A stretch of 64,000 nucleotides of DNA from contig NZ_JACSKC010000001.1 of the NCBI RefSeq assembly GCF_018617395.1, forward strand, positions 1,736,001-1,800,000, read 5' to 3'. The notes under the pieces are model-generated. The model made no database searches. It was given only the letters and a program-made list of their open reading frames with translations, and was not told the origin of the DNA. Every line of letters begins with the position of its first letter. Within the stretch, counting starts at the first letter, position 1. The position numbers and the translations under genes were made by a program. Shown piece after piece: positions 56,774-64,000 of the stretch. The stretch comes from Exiguobacterium sp. s48. GTDB lineage: Bacteria; Bacillota; Bacilli; Exiguobacteriales; Exiguobacteriaceae.

Positions 56774-57214
56774 TCACTTCGTTTCGTAAGCACTCATCTT
56801 GTCGACACGGTTTGAATGGCGACCGCCTTCAAAGTCCGTATCGAGCCACGTCGTCACCAAGTCGAGTGCAAGACCAGGTCCGATGACACGCTCGCCCATC
56901 GTCATGATGTTCGAGTCGTTATGCTGACGTGTCGCTTTCGCGCTGAATGAGTCATGGACGAGTGCCGCACGAATCCCTTTGACTTTGTTCGCCGCAATCC
57001 CGATTCCGATTCCCGTACCACAAATCAAAATTCCACGATCGAACTCCCCTGCTGCTACCGCTTCTGCGACCGGGATGGCCACGTCTGGGTAATCGATCGA
57101 GTCCGCCGAGTGCGTCCCGAAATCTTTATACTCATGCCCAAGTTCCTCAAGCAAGGCTACGATTTCTTTTTTCAAGTTGAAGCCGCCATGATCGGCGCCA
57201 ATTGCAATTTTCAT
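56774..57214 (-). CDS. rpiB: Ribose-5-phosphate isomerase B
   Basis: 146 residues with IAIGADHGGFNLK, DFGTHSADSIDYPD, the active-site Cys in LICGTGIGIGIAANK and the phosphate site VHDSFSAKATRQHND. It interconverts ribose-5-phosphate and ribulose-5-phosphate; some members act on allose- or galactose-6-phosphate. It starts 4 bp after ywlE and overlaps ywlG. Confidence 0.95.
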   Translation of the reverse strand: MKIAIGADHGGFNLKKEIVALLEELGHEYKDFGTHSADSIDYPDVAIPVAEAVAAGEFDRGILICGTGIGIGIAANKVKGIRAALVHDSFSAKATRQHNDSNIMTMGERVIGPGLALDLVTTWLDTDFEGGRHSNRVDKMSAYETK

Positions 57215-57218
57215 TCGT

Positions 57219-57719
57219 TCATTCCCCCGTCTTCTTTGGTAGGCGTCTCGGTGGTTTCGTCACCTTTGACCCGTCATTCGTTAATTTTAACACAAGTCGA
57301 TTCACGAGTGGTTCGAGCTCGTTTCGCACTTGGCGATACACATTCATCGAACCGCCAAACGGGTCGTTGATGTCTCGCTCGAGCCCCGTCACGAATTCAT
57401 AGAGCGTGTACGTCCGCTCCGACAAATCCGGGTATGTATCCCGAATTTGTTCACGGTGCGCGCGTGTCATCGTCAAGATGATATCCGCCCAATTCCCTAA
57501 CACCTCATCGAACGTCTGGGTGACATGATCGAGTTCAATCCCACGTTCTCTGAGAACTTGCAGTGCATTTTCTGAAGCATCGAATCCTTGCATCGTCCGT
57601 AGACCGGCTGAGCGAATATCAAATTCGTCCCCCGTCATCTTTGAACGGAGCAAGGCCATCGCCATCGGGCTTCGGCACGTGTTGCCACTACATATGAATA
57701 ATACGCGTTTCATTGACAT
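57219..57719 (-). CDS. ywlE: Protein arginine phosphatase (low-molecular-weight PTP family)
   Basis: 166 residues. The P-loop is CSGNTCRSPM with nucleophile Cys10; Thr14 replaces the Ile/Leu of tyrosine-specific enzymes, the feature that gives YwlE its phosphoarginine specificity. The general-acid Asp lies in VTGLERDINDPFGGS. It reverses McsB-type arginine phosphorylation. GAGGAGG precedes ATG by 7 nt. Confidence 0.92.
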   Translation of the reverse strand: MSMKRVLFICSGNTCRSPMAMALLRSKMTGDEFDIRSAGLRTMQGFDASENALQVLRERGIELDHVTQTFDEVLGNWADIILTMTRAHREQIRDTYPDLSERTYTLYEFVTGLERDINDPFGGSMNVYRQVRNELEPLVNRLVLKLTNDGSKVTKPPRRLPKKTGE

Positions 57720-57740
57720 CGCGTGTCCTCCTCTATGTCT

Positions 57741-58751
57741 TTAGGCATCTTTCGTCGGGTGCACAACCTTTCCGCCCGCCGCTTTGTATAAACGGTTATA
57801 GACGGCTAGCGCGACCCCGACCGGTTCAATCGTGTTCACATAAATCTCATCCACGTCTGTTGCATCAAATCGACGAAGCGCGTCGTATAAACGCTGCGCC
57901 GCCACTTCCATTGAGGTACCGAGGGAATACGTGACCTCAGCCGGTGTCGGGTTCTCGTCGAAGACGAGGGCACCGATTCGCAACCCCGCTTGCTTCCGCT
58001 CCTCGATGACACGCTCCAAATCTTCACGTGTGCCATCGACTAGATAAACAGGAGCCGTCGGAGCGTAATGAGTATACTTCATTCCCGGTGATCGTGGTGC
58101 GGCTTCATCGTTGCTCAAGTTGGCATCTAAGGCGACCGGTCCAATGACGGCTTCCATTTCTTCTCGCGTCACACCACCTGGTCGTAAAATCGTGACCGTA
58201 TCCCCCGTACAATCTACAACGGTTGACTCGACACCGATTCCAGTGGGACCTCCATCCACAATTCCAGCGATTCGTCCATTCAAGTCATCCGCGACGTGTT
58301 GAGCGGTCGTCGGTGAAGGACGTCCCGAACGATTCGCACTCGGAGCCGCAAGTCCTAACCCCGACTTACGAATCAATTCGAGTGCTGCCGGATGGTTCGG
58401 CATCCGGAGTCCGATGGAATCGAGGCCCGCGGTCACGAGCGAAGAGGCTCGTCCGTTTGAAGGCAAGATGATCGTCAAAGCGCCTGGCCAAAACGCATCC
58501 ATTAAGCGTTTGGCAACAGGAGGAATCGAATCGACAAACAAACTCGTTTGTTCGATTGAAGCGATATGGACGATGAGTGGGTTGTCCGACGGACGACCTT
58601 TTGCCTCAAAAATCTTTCGAATTGCCACATCGTTCATGGCATCTCCAGCGAGACCATAGACAGTTTCTGTCGGCATGGCGATGATTTCACCCGCTTGAAG
58701 AAGACGTACCCCTTCTTCAATCTCATTCGAATTAATCCATTTCGTTTCCAT
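57741..58751 (-). CDS. ywlC: Threonylcarbamoyl-AMP synthase (Sua5/YwlC)
   Basis: 336 residues from ATG 58751 (AAGGGA upstream; a TTG two codons earlier is inside prmC). N-terminal YrdC domain (AMPTETVYGLAGDAMN, KGRPSDNPLIVHI, SANRSGRPSPTTA, STVVDCTGDTVTILRPGGVTREEM) plus the C-terminal Sua5 domain (SPGMKYTHYAPTAPVYLVDG). It makes the TC-AMP used for t6A at position 37 of ANN-decoding tRNAs. The gene overlaps prmC. Confidence 0.95.
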   Translation of the reverse strand: METKWINSNEIEEGVRLLQAGEIIAMPTETVYGLAGDAMNDVAIRKIFEAKGRPSDNPLIVHIASIEQTSLFVDSIPPVAKRLMDAFWPGALTIILPSNGRASSLVTAGLDSIGLRMPNHPAALELIRKSGLGLAAPSANRSGRPSPTTAQHVADDLNGRIAGIVDGGPTGIGVESTVVDCTGDTVTILRPGGVTREEMEAVIGPVALDANLSNDEAAPRSPGMKYTHYAPTAPVYLVDGTREDLERVIEERKQAGLRIGALVFDENPTPAEVTYSLGTSMEVAAQRLYDALRRFDATDVDEIYVNTIEPVGVALAVYNRLYKAAGGKVVHPTKDA

Positions 58752-59592
58752 ACGCAATCCCTTCCCTTACGGCATAGACGATACGGTCCTTGCCGTTTAT
58801 ATCTTTTAAAATACCCGTTTCTGCTTCAGGATAACGTTCAGACAGGAATGATTTCACATCTTGTCCTTGGTTATACCCGATTTCAAACGCAATCAAATGC
58901 CAATCGGCACGTAAGACGCGCACAGACTCCGCAATCAATTGCCGATACATGTCGAGTCCGTCCGTTCCTCCAAAGAGGGCGAGATGCGGTTCGTAGCCGA
59001 CGACGGTCTCATCTAACAGCTCATCCGCCTCGATATAGGGCGGATTTGAGACGAGGACGCGAATCGAGTGATCGGCAATCGGGGCGAGTCCGTCGCCTTC
59101 ATAAAATCGTACATTCGCACCAAGGGCTGCCGCATTCCGCTTTGCAACCGTTATTGCTTCCGGAGAAATATCGACCGTCTGTACGCGGACTCCGAGCTCA
59201 AGACTCAACGTGATTGCGATTGCTCCGCTTCCCGTTCCGATATCGACAATCTCATCATCCTCGACATGGCGAACTTGTCCGAGCACCCAATCGATTAACT
59301 CTTCTGTTTCCGGTCTCGGAATTAAGACGTCCCGATTCACTTCGAACGAACGTCCATAAAACGGCGCATGCCCAATCACATGCTGTACGGGTTCTCCCAC
59401 CAACAAACGGTCAATCCCAGCCTCAAACCGTGTCGCTTCGTCACCAGAGAGTTCGTCTGACAGGCGGACGAGGAGACCCGTCCGGTCGACTTGAAGTACA
59501 TGCATGAGCCACCATTCGGCAGCTGCTCGGTCGCGTCCAGCTTTTTGCAATCGTTCCTCTGTCTGTTTGAGTAGCGCGGCAATCCGCATCAT
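58732..59592 (-). CDS. prmC: Release factor glutamine methyltransferase
   Basis: 286 residues with SAM motif [17 protein letters not shown] and the catalytic NPPY ([12 protein letters not shown]) motif. It methylates the Gln of the GGQ motif in release factors RF1 and RF2. Its start overlaps the prfA stop (ATGATG), coupling it to its substrate gene. GGAGG lies 7 nt before the ATG. Confidence 0.95.
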   Translation of the reverse strand: MMRIAALLKQTEERLQKAGRDRAAAEWWLMHVLQVDRTGLLVRLSDELSGDEATRFEAGIDRLLVGEPVQHVIGHAPFYGRSFEVNRDVLIPRPETEELIDWVLGQVRHVEDDEIVDIGTGSGAIAITLSLELGVRVQTVDISPEAITVAKRNAAALGANVRFYEGDGLAPIADHSIRVLVSNPPYIEADELLDETVVGYEPHLALFGGTDGLDMYRQLIAESVRVLRADWHLIAFEIGYNQGQDVKSFLSERYPEAETGILKDINGKDRIVYAVREGIAYGNEMD

Positions 59593-60659
59593 TCCGCATC
59601 CTCCATCAGACGTGCCTGTTCATCCATGATGAGTGCGTCGATAATATCTTCGAGTTCACCTGCTAGGACACGGTCCAACTTCTGAAGGGTCAATCCGATT
59701 CGATGATCGGTGACGCGACTTTGTGGGAAGTTATACGTGCGGATCCGCTCGGAGCGATCCCCTGTGCCGACAGCCGATTTTCGCTGTGCCGACAGTTCTT
59801 CCATATGCTCACTTTGCATTTTGTCATAGAGACGTGCCCGAAGTACTTTCATCGCCTTGTCTTTGTTTTTATGTTGCGACTTCTCGTCCTGACATGATAC
59901 GACGAGTCCTGACGGGATGTGTGTCAAACGTACAGCCGATTGCGTCGTGTTGACCGATTGCCCTCCTGGACCTGATGAGGTGAACGTATCGACCCGTACA
60001 TCTTTCATATCGATGTGGACTTCGACATCCTCTGCCTCAGGGAGAACGGCTACCGTTGCTGTGGATGTATGGATTCGTCCGCCCGATTCAGTCGATGGAA
60101 CCCGTTGTACACGATGGGCACCGTTCTCAAACTTGAGTTTCGAATAGGCGCCTGCTCCATTGATCATGAACGTGACCTCTTTGAATCCACCAAGCTCGGT
60201 ATAGTTCGCGTCGATGAGTTCCACTTTCCAATTTTGACGTTCAGCGAATCGCGTATACATCTTATAAAGGTCCCCAGCGAACAGGGCCGCTTCGTCTCCA
60301 CCTGCCGCCCCTCGGACTTCGACGATGACGTTCTTGTCATCGTTTGGGTCTTTTGGAAGCAATAAAATCCGCAGTTTCGCCTCTAGCTCTTTGACTTCTG
60401 GTTCGAGGAGGTTCATCTCTTCTTTTGCCAATTCACGCATGTCGGCGTCGAGCGTCCGGTCTTCAAGCATTGCCTTCGCTTCTTTGAACGCTTCACTTGT
60501 TTCTTTATACTGACGATACATCTGTACCGTCTCCTCTAGTTGTGCCTGTTCTTTCGAATATTGTCTCAATTTCGTCGAGTCACTGAGCACCTCAGGATCG
60601 GCGAGCATTTCATTCAATTGCATGTAACGATCTTCTAAAACACTTAAACGGTCAAACAT
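59589..60659 (-). CDS. prfA: Peptide chain release factor 1
   Basis: 356 residues from ATG 60659 (AAAGGA upstream; an in-frame start at 60683 lacks it). The GGQ motif is in [21 protein letters not shown], and the codon-recognition PxT-type region is in [16 protein letters not shown]. It terminates translation at UAA and UAG codons. Confidence 0.97.
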   Translation of the reverse strand: MFDRLSVLEDRYMQLNEMLADPEVLSDSTKLRQYSKEQAQLEETVQMYRQYKETSEAFKEAKAMLEDRTLDADMRELAKEEMNLLEPEVKELEAKLRILLLPKDPNDDKNVIVEVRGAAGGDEAALFAGDLYKMYTRFAERQNWKVELIDANYTELGGFKEVTFMINGAGAYSKLKFENGAHRVQRVPSTESGGRIHTSTATVAVLPEAEDVEVHIDMKDVRVDTFTSSGPGGQSVNTTQSAVRLTHIPSGLVVSCQDEKSQHKNKDKAMKVLRARLYDKMQSEHMEELSAQRKSAVGTGDRSERIRTYNFPQSRVTDHRIGLTLQKLDRVLAGELEDIIDALIMDEQARLMEDAE

Positions 60660-60705
60660 GATGATCCGTCCTTTCTCCGTCAAATCAAACTCTATCTATT
60701 ATAGC

Positions 60706-60734
60706 AAAAAAACGGACCGCCGAGGGCGGTCCGT
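60706..60734 (-). terminator. Intrinsic terminator after tdk
   Basis: Perfect 10-bp arms ACGGACCGCC / GGCGGTCCGT with a 3-nt loop and a run of U residues on the minus strand. Confidence 0.92.
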
Positions 60735-60741
60735 CGATTCA

Positions 60742-61353
60742 TCAGTCTACCACCGTATGGCGGACCGGATGTGGTTTATTCGGTACATCGTGACAATGTC
60801 GGCATCGCGGTTCGTAAGACTCGGAAGCGCCGACCAAGATGACCGGGTCTTCATAGCGCGCCGGTTTCCCGTCAATCAAACGCTGTGTCCGTGAAGCCGG
60901 CGCCCCACAAGACAAACAGATCGCCTGCAACTTTGTGACAAACTCCGCACGTGATAACAGTTCAGGCATCATCGTGAACGGCTCACCACGAAAGTCCATA
61001 TCGAGCCCGGCACAGATGACGCGCTTGTCCTCGTTCGCAAGTTGCTCGATGACATCGACGATTCCTTCATCAAAGAATTGCACTTCATCAATGGCGATGA
61101 CCTGCGTTTCTTCACGTACGGCATCGTATAAGTTTTGGCTTGACGCGACAGGGACTGCCACGACCGAGTTGCCTGTATGTGAGACGACGTTCTCTTCATG
61201 ATACCGGTCGTCGATTGCTGGTTTGAACACTTGGACCGGAATTTTCCCGTAATGAGCACGACGGACTCGGCGAATCAATTCCTCCGATTTTCCCGAAAAC
61301 ATACTCCCACAAATCACTTCAATCCAACCATATCGGTTCGTCACATGCATCAT
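60742..61353 (-). CDS. tdk: Thymidine kinase
   Basis: 203 residues: Walker [32 protein letters not shown], and zinc ligands in [13 protein letters not shown] and RCRHC. It phosphorylates thymidine (and deoxyuridine) with ATP in salvage. The zinc site has all four Cys. Its neighbours prfA and rho side match B. subtilis. Confidence 0.96.
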   Translation of the reverse strand: MMHVTNRYGWIEVICGSMFSGKSEELIRRVRRAHYGKIPVQVFKPAIDDRYHEENVVSHTGNSVVAVPVASSQNLYDAVREETQVIAIDEVQFFDEGIVDVIEQLANEDKRVICAGLDMDFRGEPFTMMPELLSRAEFVTKLQAICLSCGAPASRTQRLIDGKPARYEDPVILVGASESYEPRCRHCHDVPNKPHPVRHTVVD

Positions 61354-61459
61354 TATTCTTCGCCCTCTCCATCGATAATCGCTTTCCGATTATACCTATC
61401 TTTCGAGTTGAGGAAAAGGGTTGACTTCTCCCAAATCTTAATTGAAAGAGCATGAGCCT

Positions 61460-62683
61460 TTATTCGTCAGCGTTCGCCTCTTTTTGTTCATCGATTAATT
61501 TCAATTTACGCGCGAGCGGTCGAATCGTGAGACCGTGTAACGTAACGGAAATGAAGACAAGTCCGAGTGTGAGCGGCAACATTTGTTTCGCATCGTCAAT
61601 TCCGAGATGCGCCACCTCTTCAGCAAAGAATCCCGCAACCGTCATCGCGACAATCCCGCGTGGGGCAATCCAACCAATGAATCCTCGTTCCGCTAACGGC
61701 AGACCTCCTCCAATCGTTGACAAATAAATTGCCACCGGGCGAACTAAGAAGAGAATGCCCGCAATCGTCAAGAGAAGTGGCCACTGGAAGATATTCAACA
61801 GCTCGGTCCGAGAGAGCGATGCCGTCAATAAGATGAAAACAGACGAGATGAGTAAGATTGAAATGTCTTCTTTAAACGATTGCAATTCTTCAATGATTTC
61901 TTCATCACGATGTTTTGTATTGGCCATCGTCATCCCCATCGCTGTCACGGCAAGAAGCCCTACTTCGTGCATCATGAGCTCACTGAGTGAGAATAAAACG
62001 AGGACGGCTGTCAACGTGACCGAGGCACGGAGATAACGAGGCACCTTTTCGGCAACGAACCACCCCATCAAGAGATGTCCGAACAAATAACCTAGTCCGA
62101 CACCAACGATACATGCACCGGCGAAGAGGAGTTGCATCCACAAATCCATACCTTCATATACGATATAACCGAGGCGGACGACAAACAGTCCGAGCAACGC
62201 CCCCACCGGATCAACGATGATGCCTTCCCACTTCAAAATCGCTCCGACACGGTCTTTTAAATGCGCCTGTCGTAATAACGGGATGACGACGGTCGGCCCT
62301 GTCACGACAAAGAGCGCTCCCATCGTCCAGGCGACGACCCAGTGTAGCCCGCCGACGTATTGGATCAGTAATGACATTCCGACAAATGAGAGCGCGACAC
62401 CAATCGTGACGATGCGAACAATCGACCGCCGGAACTGATTGATTTCGCTGAAATGAAGTCCAAGACTTCCTTCGAATAAGATAATGGCAACCGCGAACGA
62501 AATGATCGGACTATATAAGTCTCCTAATAGTTCACGCGGGTCGAACAGCCCGAGAATCGGACCCGCCAACACCCCGGCGAGCGTCATAATGATGATCGCC
62601 GGAATTTGATAACGCCATGCCAGCCATTGTGACATGATCCCGACTCCGATTAACAAGCTGATGCTGATGAGTATAAGTTCCAT
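61460..62683 (-). CDS. NhaP-type cation/proton antiporter
   Basis: 407 residues with about 12 membrane helices and the CPA1 motifs FVVTGPTVVIPLLRQ, IVDPVGALLGL (ion-binding Asp) and WIAPRGIVAMT. There is no C-terminal nucleotide-binding domain. It exchanges Na+ or K+ for protons. It lies between tdk and rpmE2, a place where B. subtilis has other genes, and follows the rpmE2 terminator. Confidence 0.88.
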   Translation of the reverse strand: MELILISISLLIGVGIMSQWLAWRYQIPAIIIMTLAGVLAGPILGLFDPRELLGDLYSPIISFAVAIILFEGSLGLHFSEINQFRRSIVRIVTIGVALSFVGMSLLIQYVGGLHWVVAWTMGALFVVTGPTVVIPLLRQAHLKDRVGAILKWEGIIVDPVGALLGLFVVRLGYIVYEGMDLWMQLLFAGACIVGVGLGYLFGHLLMGWFVAEKVPRYLRASVTLTAVLVLFSLSELMMHEVGLLAVTAMGMTMANTKHRDEEIIEELQSFKEDISILLISSVFILLTASLSRTELLNIFQWPLLLTIAGILFLVRPVAIYLSTIGGGLPLAERGFIGWIAPRGIVAMTVAGFFAEEVAHLGIDDAKQMLPLTLGLVFISVTLHGLTIRPLARKLKLIDEQKEANADE

Positions 62684-62735
62684 AAAGGCCCCCTAATGAC
62701 AGTCTTTCGTCTCTTTACCCGCGTCAATGTAACAA

Positions 62736-62766
62736 AAAACCGCCAAGGGCAATCCCTAGGCGGTGA
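62736..62766 (-). terminator. Intrinsic terminator after rpmE2
   Basis: ACCGCC-AAGGG / CCCTA-GGCGGT arms with one-base offset and a U-rich tail on the minus strand. Confidence 0.8.
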
Positions 62767-62782
62767 GCATACAACTTTACGA

Positions 62783-63025
62783 TTAACGTTGGTATTTCTT
62801 GTTGAAGCGCTCGATACGACCATCTGCAGATGCGAATTTCTGGCGACCTGTGTAGAACGGGTGCGAATCAGAAGATACATCGACACGGATGAGTGGGTAC
62901 TCGTTTCCATCTTCCATCGTGATTGTCTCGTTAGAGTAACGAGTTGAACCAGTGATGAATTTGAATTCTGTCGTCGAGTCCATGAATACGACTTTACGGT
63001 ATTCTGGGTGGATTCCTTGTTTCAT
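62783..63025 (-). CDS. rpmE2: Ribosomal protein bL31, type B
   Basis: 80 residues: [23 protein letters not shown] and [24 protein letters not shown]. The zinc-ribbon Cys residues of the type A (C+) form are absent, so this is the zinc-independent form. Type B genes are often induced under zinc limitation. Here it takes the rpmE place upstream of rho; whether a C+ paralogue exists elsewhere cannot be seen. Confidence 0.95.
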   Translation of the reverse strand: MKQGIHPEYRKVVFMDSTTEFKFITGSTRYSNETITMEDGNEYPLIRVDVSSDSHPFYTGRQKFASADGRIERFNKKYQR

Positions 63026-63084
63026 TGCTTTTCAACTCCTTCGGCCCTAAGTATTCTTTCAACCTAGAGAAAGTTCACTAGAAT

Positions 63085-63113
63085 ATAATATCACCCTACT
63101 ATAGGATTTACAA
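63085..63113 (-). promoter_or_regulatory. rpmE2 promoter
   Basis: On the minus strand TTGTAA (63108-63113) and TATTAT (63085-63090) are separated by exactly 17 bp. The -35 box overlaps the rho stop codon. No clear Zur box is seen. Confidence 0.6.
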
Positions 63114-64000
63114 GTCTGTTTTCGTTTTTTTCACCGGTCGTCTTTTTTTCTTATCCGCCTCTAATGCAGCAAAAAAGTCGAGGTTCGTTTTCGTCTCACG
63201 GACACGGCGTAAGAACTGTTCAACGAAGTCTGGAGACTCGTTCATCGTACGGCGAATCGTCCAAAGCGAATCGAGTTCTTCCTTCCCGAGTAACAACTCT
63301 TCTTTCCGAGTGCCCGAGCGACGAATGTCGATTGCCGGGAAGATGCGACGTTCCGCCAATTTCCGGTCGAGATGGAGTTCCATGTTCCCTGTTCCTTTGA
63401 ACTCTTCATAGATGACGTCGTCCATTCGTGATCCGGTATCGACGAGCGCTGTCGCAAGGATGGTCAAGCTCCCTCCATCCTCGATATTCCGGGCCGCTCC
63501 AAAGAACTTTTTCGGTTTATGGAAAGCTGCCGGATCAATCCCCCCAGAGAGTGTCCGTCCACTCGGCGGAACGGATAAGTTATACGCACGCGTCAAGCGT
63601 GTGATGGAATCGAGTAGGATGACCACATCTTTCTTATGCTCGACGAGACGCATCGCGCGTTCGAGAACAAGTTCTGAAATACGTGCATGGTTTTCTGGGG
63701 TCTCATCAAACGTCGAGAACGCCACGTCTGCGTCCGGTACAGAGCGTTGGATATCGGTCACTTCCTCTGGTCGCTCGTCAATCAAGAGAATGATCAATTC
63801 GACGTTCGGATGATTCGTCGTGATTGAGTTCGCAATCTCTTTTAAAAGGGACGTTTTCCCCGCTTTTGGTGGCGCCACAATTAACCCACGTTGCCCAAAT
63901 CCGACGGGGGCTATCATATCCATGACGCGAACTGAAAGATGGGTCGGCTCTGTCTCGAGCACCATCTGTTGTTCTGGATAAATCGGTGTCAGTGCCGGGA
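63108..64000 (-). CDS. rho: Transcription termination factor Rho, 5' part outside window
   Basis: The frame continues past 63965 to the window edge (reads [11 protein letters not shown] before MVLETEP), so this is the C-terminal part of Rho. Walker A is in [22 protein letters not shown], Walker B in [16 protein letters not shown], and the RNA-binding Q/R-loops in [12 protein letters not shown] and [16 protein letters not shown]. It is a hexameric RNA helicase that releases transcripts. Ends in the basic tail [14 protein letters not shown]. Confidence 0.97.
   Translation of the reverse strand, partial: PALTPIYPEQQMVLETEPTHLSVRVMDMIAPVGFGQRGLIVAPPKAGKTSLLKEIANSITTNHPNVELIILLIDERPEEVTDIQRSVPDADVAFSTFDETPENHARISELVLERAMRLVEHKKDVVILLDSITRLTRAYNLSVPPSGRTLSGGIDPAAFHKPKKFFGAARNIEDGGSLTILATALVDTGSRMDDVIYEEFKGTGNMELHLDRKLAERRIFPAIDIRRSGTRKEELLLGKEELDSLWTIRRTMNESPDFVEQFLRRVRETKTNLDFFAALEADKKKRRPVKKTKTDL

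Overview
The window reads as chromosome of a low-to-mid GC Bacillota of class Bacilli, most likely a non-sporulating, motile Exiguobacterium-like organism. The evidence is the gene order: murA-mbl-flhO-flhP-fabZ, ywzB-atp operon-upp-glyA, and ywlG-rpiB-ywlE-ywlC-prmC-prfA-tdk-rpmE2-rho all follow the Bacillus subtilis map. The sporulation genes that interrupt this map in B. subtilis (spoIID, spoIIQ and spoIIID near murA/mbl, spoIIR near prmC) are absent. No rRNA, tRNA, CRISPR array or prophage is visible.

Layout. 1-8.4 kb: the end of a membrane sensor kinase; a copper-defence module (CopB-type P-ATPase, BNR-type lipoprotein and a divergent multicopper oxidase sharing an intergenic region with a CsoR-like operator); a soluble orphan histidine kinase; a diguanylate cyclase. 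8.4-14 kb: a glycerol-3-phosphate / glycerophosphodiester uptake operon (glpP-ugpCAEB-ugpQ) behind a leader terminator that probably is the GlpP antitermination target. 14-19.9 kb: an iron-sulfur (6-4)-type photolyase, a methyltransferase, a C45-type hydrolase and a chemoreceptor. 19.9-34.4 kb: envelope and motility genes (fabZ, mscL, flhO/flhP, mbl, murA), glycerate kinase, an orphan kinase, and a LytS-type kinase paired with a SARP-type rather than LytTR regulator. 34.5-43 kb: the complete ATP synthase operon atpZ-I-B-E-F-H-A-G-D-C, with a 0.6 kb leader rich in CcpA-box-like palindromes, then upp. 43-48.6 kb: envelope lipoproteins, an OmpR-type two-component system and a protein made of two tandem copies of a ~60-residue domain. 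48.6-64 kb: glyA, then an accessory block (esterase, MarR regulon, HxlR, DJ-1 protein, LtrA, TnpB element) inserted before the conserved ywlG-to-rho block.

How it fits together: most of the window is housekeeping (proton-motive ATP synthesis, wall precursor and shape, translation termination and tRNA modification) plus environmental sensing (five histidine kinases, c-di-GMP synthesis, chemotaxis). The least routine items are the TnpB insertion sequence with a foldable omegaRNA-like 3' region abutting the ltrA stop codon, the cre-like cluster before the ATP operon, the coupling of GlpP antitermination to a Ugp transporter, and a MarR-type operator pair in the accessory block. I see no clearly new defence or biosynthetic system; the TnpB/omegaRNA locus is the best candidate for an under-described element.
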